From contig JAFDFV010000142.1 in assembly GCA_019309665.1 (NCBI GenBank), positions 1-5,418 of the forward strand: a stretch of DNA of 5,418 nt. Reading direction: 5' to 3'. Both the position numbers and the translations under genes were made by a program. Below, piece after piece: positions 5,033 through 5,418 of the stretch. The notes below the pieces were generated by a model, which was not told the origin of the DNA, did not search any database, and saw only the letters and a program-made list of their open reading frames with translations. The stretch is from Deltaproteobacteria bacterium. Lineage in GTDB: Bacteria > Desulfobacterota > Desulfobacteria > Desulfobacterales > ETH-SRB1. How positions within the stretch are numbered: the first letter of the stretch is position 1; every line of letters begins with the position of its first letter.

Positions 5033-5418
5033 ATGACAGAAGAGAAAGCAGCCCCTGCTAGCGGAAGTATTTTAGTTGTTGGAGGAGGGATAAGCGGGTT
5101 AACTACTGCTCTTGAAGCTGCCGAAGTGGGGTACGAGGTATTCATAATTGAAAAAAATCCTTACTTGGGCGGAAGAGTTGTACAGTTGAATCAGTATTTC
5201 CCAAAACTCTGTCCTCCTACCTGTGGACTTGAGATCAACTTCAGGAGGATAAAGGACAATCCAAGAATAAAAGTCTTTACACTGGCGGAAGTAGAAAAGG
5301 TTGATGGAGCATCAGGCAACTATGATGTTTCAATAAAATTGAATCCAAGATTTGTTAATGAAAATTGTGTAGCTTGCGATGACTGTATTGAGGTGTGTCC
5401 TGTTGACAGGAATAACGA
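5033..5418 (+). CDS. qmoA: Quinone-interacting membrane-bound oxidoreductase subunit A (QmoA), 3' end beyond window
   Basis: The 128 codons present encode the N-terminus of QmoA, a flavoprotein of the HdrA-like family. QmoABC is thought to carry electrons between menaquinol and APS reductase at the cytoplasmic face of the membrane. The FAD-binding fold is SILVVGGGISGLTTALEAAE (12-31), followed by EKNPYLGGRV (40-49). The motif FPKLCPPTCGLEINFRR (56-72) with C60 and C64 is characteristic of QmoA. A ferredoxin-type cluster begins at C112, C115, C118 and C122 (CVACDDCIEVCPV), fitting a [4Fe-4S] site. The family's full length is about 400 residues, so roughly two-thirds lies outside the window; qmoB and qmoC would be expected next. 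It sits on the same strand as aprBA, 254 bases after aprA, behind that operon's terminator. I see no strong promoter in the gap; TTGTCT (4939-4944), 17 bases, TAATTG (4962-4967) is only a weak candidate and overlaps the inverted repeat. Confidence 0.95.
   Translation, partial: MTEEKAAPASGSILVVGGGISGLTTALEAAEVGYEVFIIEKNPYLGGRVVQLNQYFPKLCPPTCGLEINFRRIKDNPRIKVFTLAEVEKVDGASGNYDVSIKLNPRFVNENCVACDDCIEVCPVDRNN

Noticed and set aside
1..5418. CRISPR array, tRNA, rRNA, transposase or defence system
   Set aside because: I looked on both strands and saw no regularly spaced direct repeats, RNA gene signatures or such protein motifs.

Overview
The window most likely comes from a dissimilatory sulfate-reducing bacterium of the Desulfobacterota, probably a Desulfobacterales-like lineage. 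The evidence is a complete adenylylsulfate (APS) reductase operon, aprB then aprA, followed on the same strand by the start of qmoA. The qmo genes encode the membrane-linked complex thought to feed electrons to APS reductase. The bacterial aprBA-qmo gene order, the protein sequences, the strong AGGAGG ribosome binding sites and the AT-rich intergenic DNA all fit. The lineage call rests on recalled family resemblance, not on a search.

Layout from left to right. Positions 1-647 (minus strand) hold a short-chain dehydrogenase/reductase gene whose 3' end is cut off by the window edge; three of its usual signature or catalytic positions are altered. Positions 648-980 hold no gene but contain a compact 265-base palindromic element (678-942). 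It has near-perfect 23-base terminal inverted repeats, nested internal inverted repeats and an imperfect 8-base flanking direct repeat, and looks like a MITE-type non-autonomous mobile element. Positions 981-1709 (minus strand) encode a YkgJ-family cysteine-cluster protein. Positions 1710-2299 are a long AT-rich divergent intergenic region with a good sigma70-type promoter (TTGACA, 17 bases, TATTAA) pointing at aprB, which implies a leader of about 260 nt.

aprB (2300-2731) and aprA (2805-4778) form an operon that ends at a 12-bp GCAA-loop intrinsic terminator (4814-4849). A 254-base gap follows, carrying an 18-bp inverted repeat with one mismatch (4901-4970), and then the qmoA start (5033), which runs off the right edge.

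How the genes work together: QmoA belongs to a quinone-interacting oxidoreductase that is believed to pass electrons from the menaquinone pool to the two [4Fe-4S] clusters of AprB. AprB hands them to the FAD of AprA, where APS is reduced to sulfite and AMP. The terminator between aprA and qmoA suggests that the two units are transcribed at least partly independently. The SDR and YkgJ genes have no evident link to sulfate reduction. I see no CRISPR array, tRNA, rRNA, transposase or defence system. The apr-qmo core is well known; the less explained parts are the palindromic element at 678-942, the inverted repeat before qmoA, and the altered active site of the SDR.
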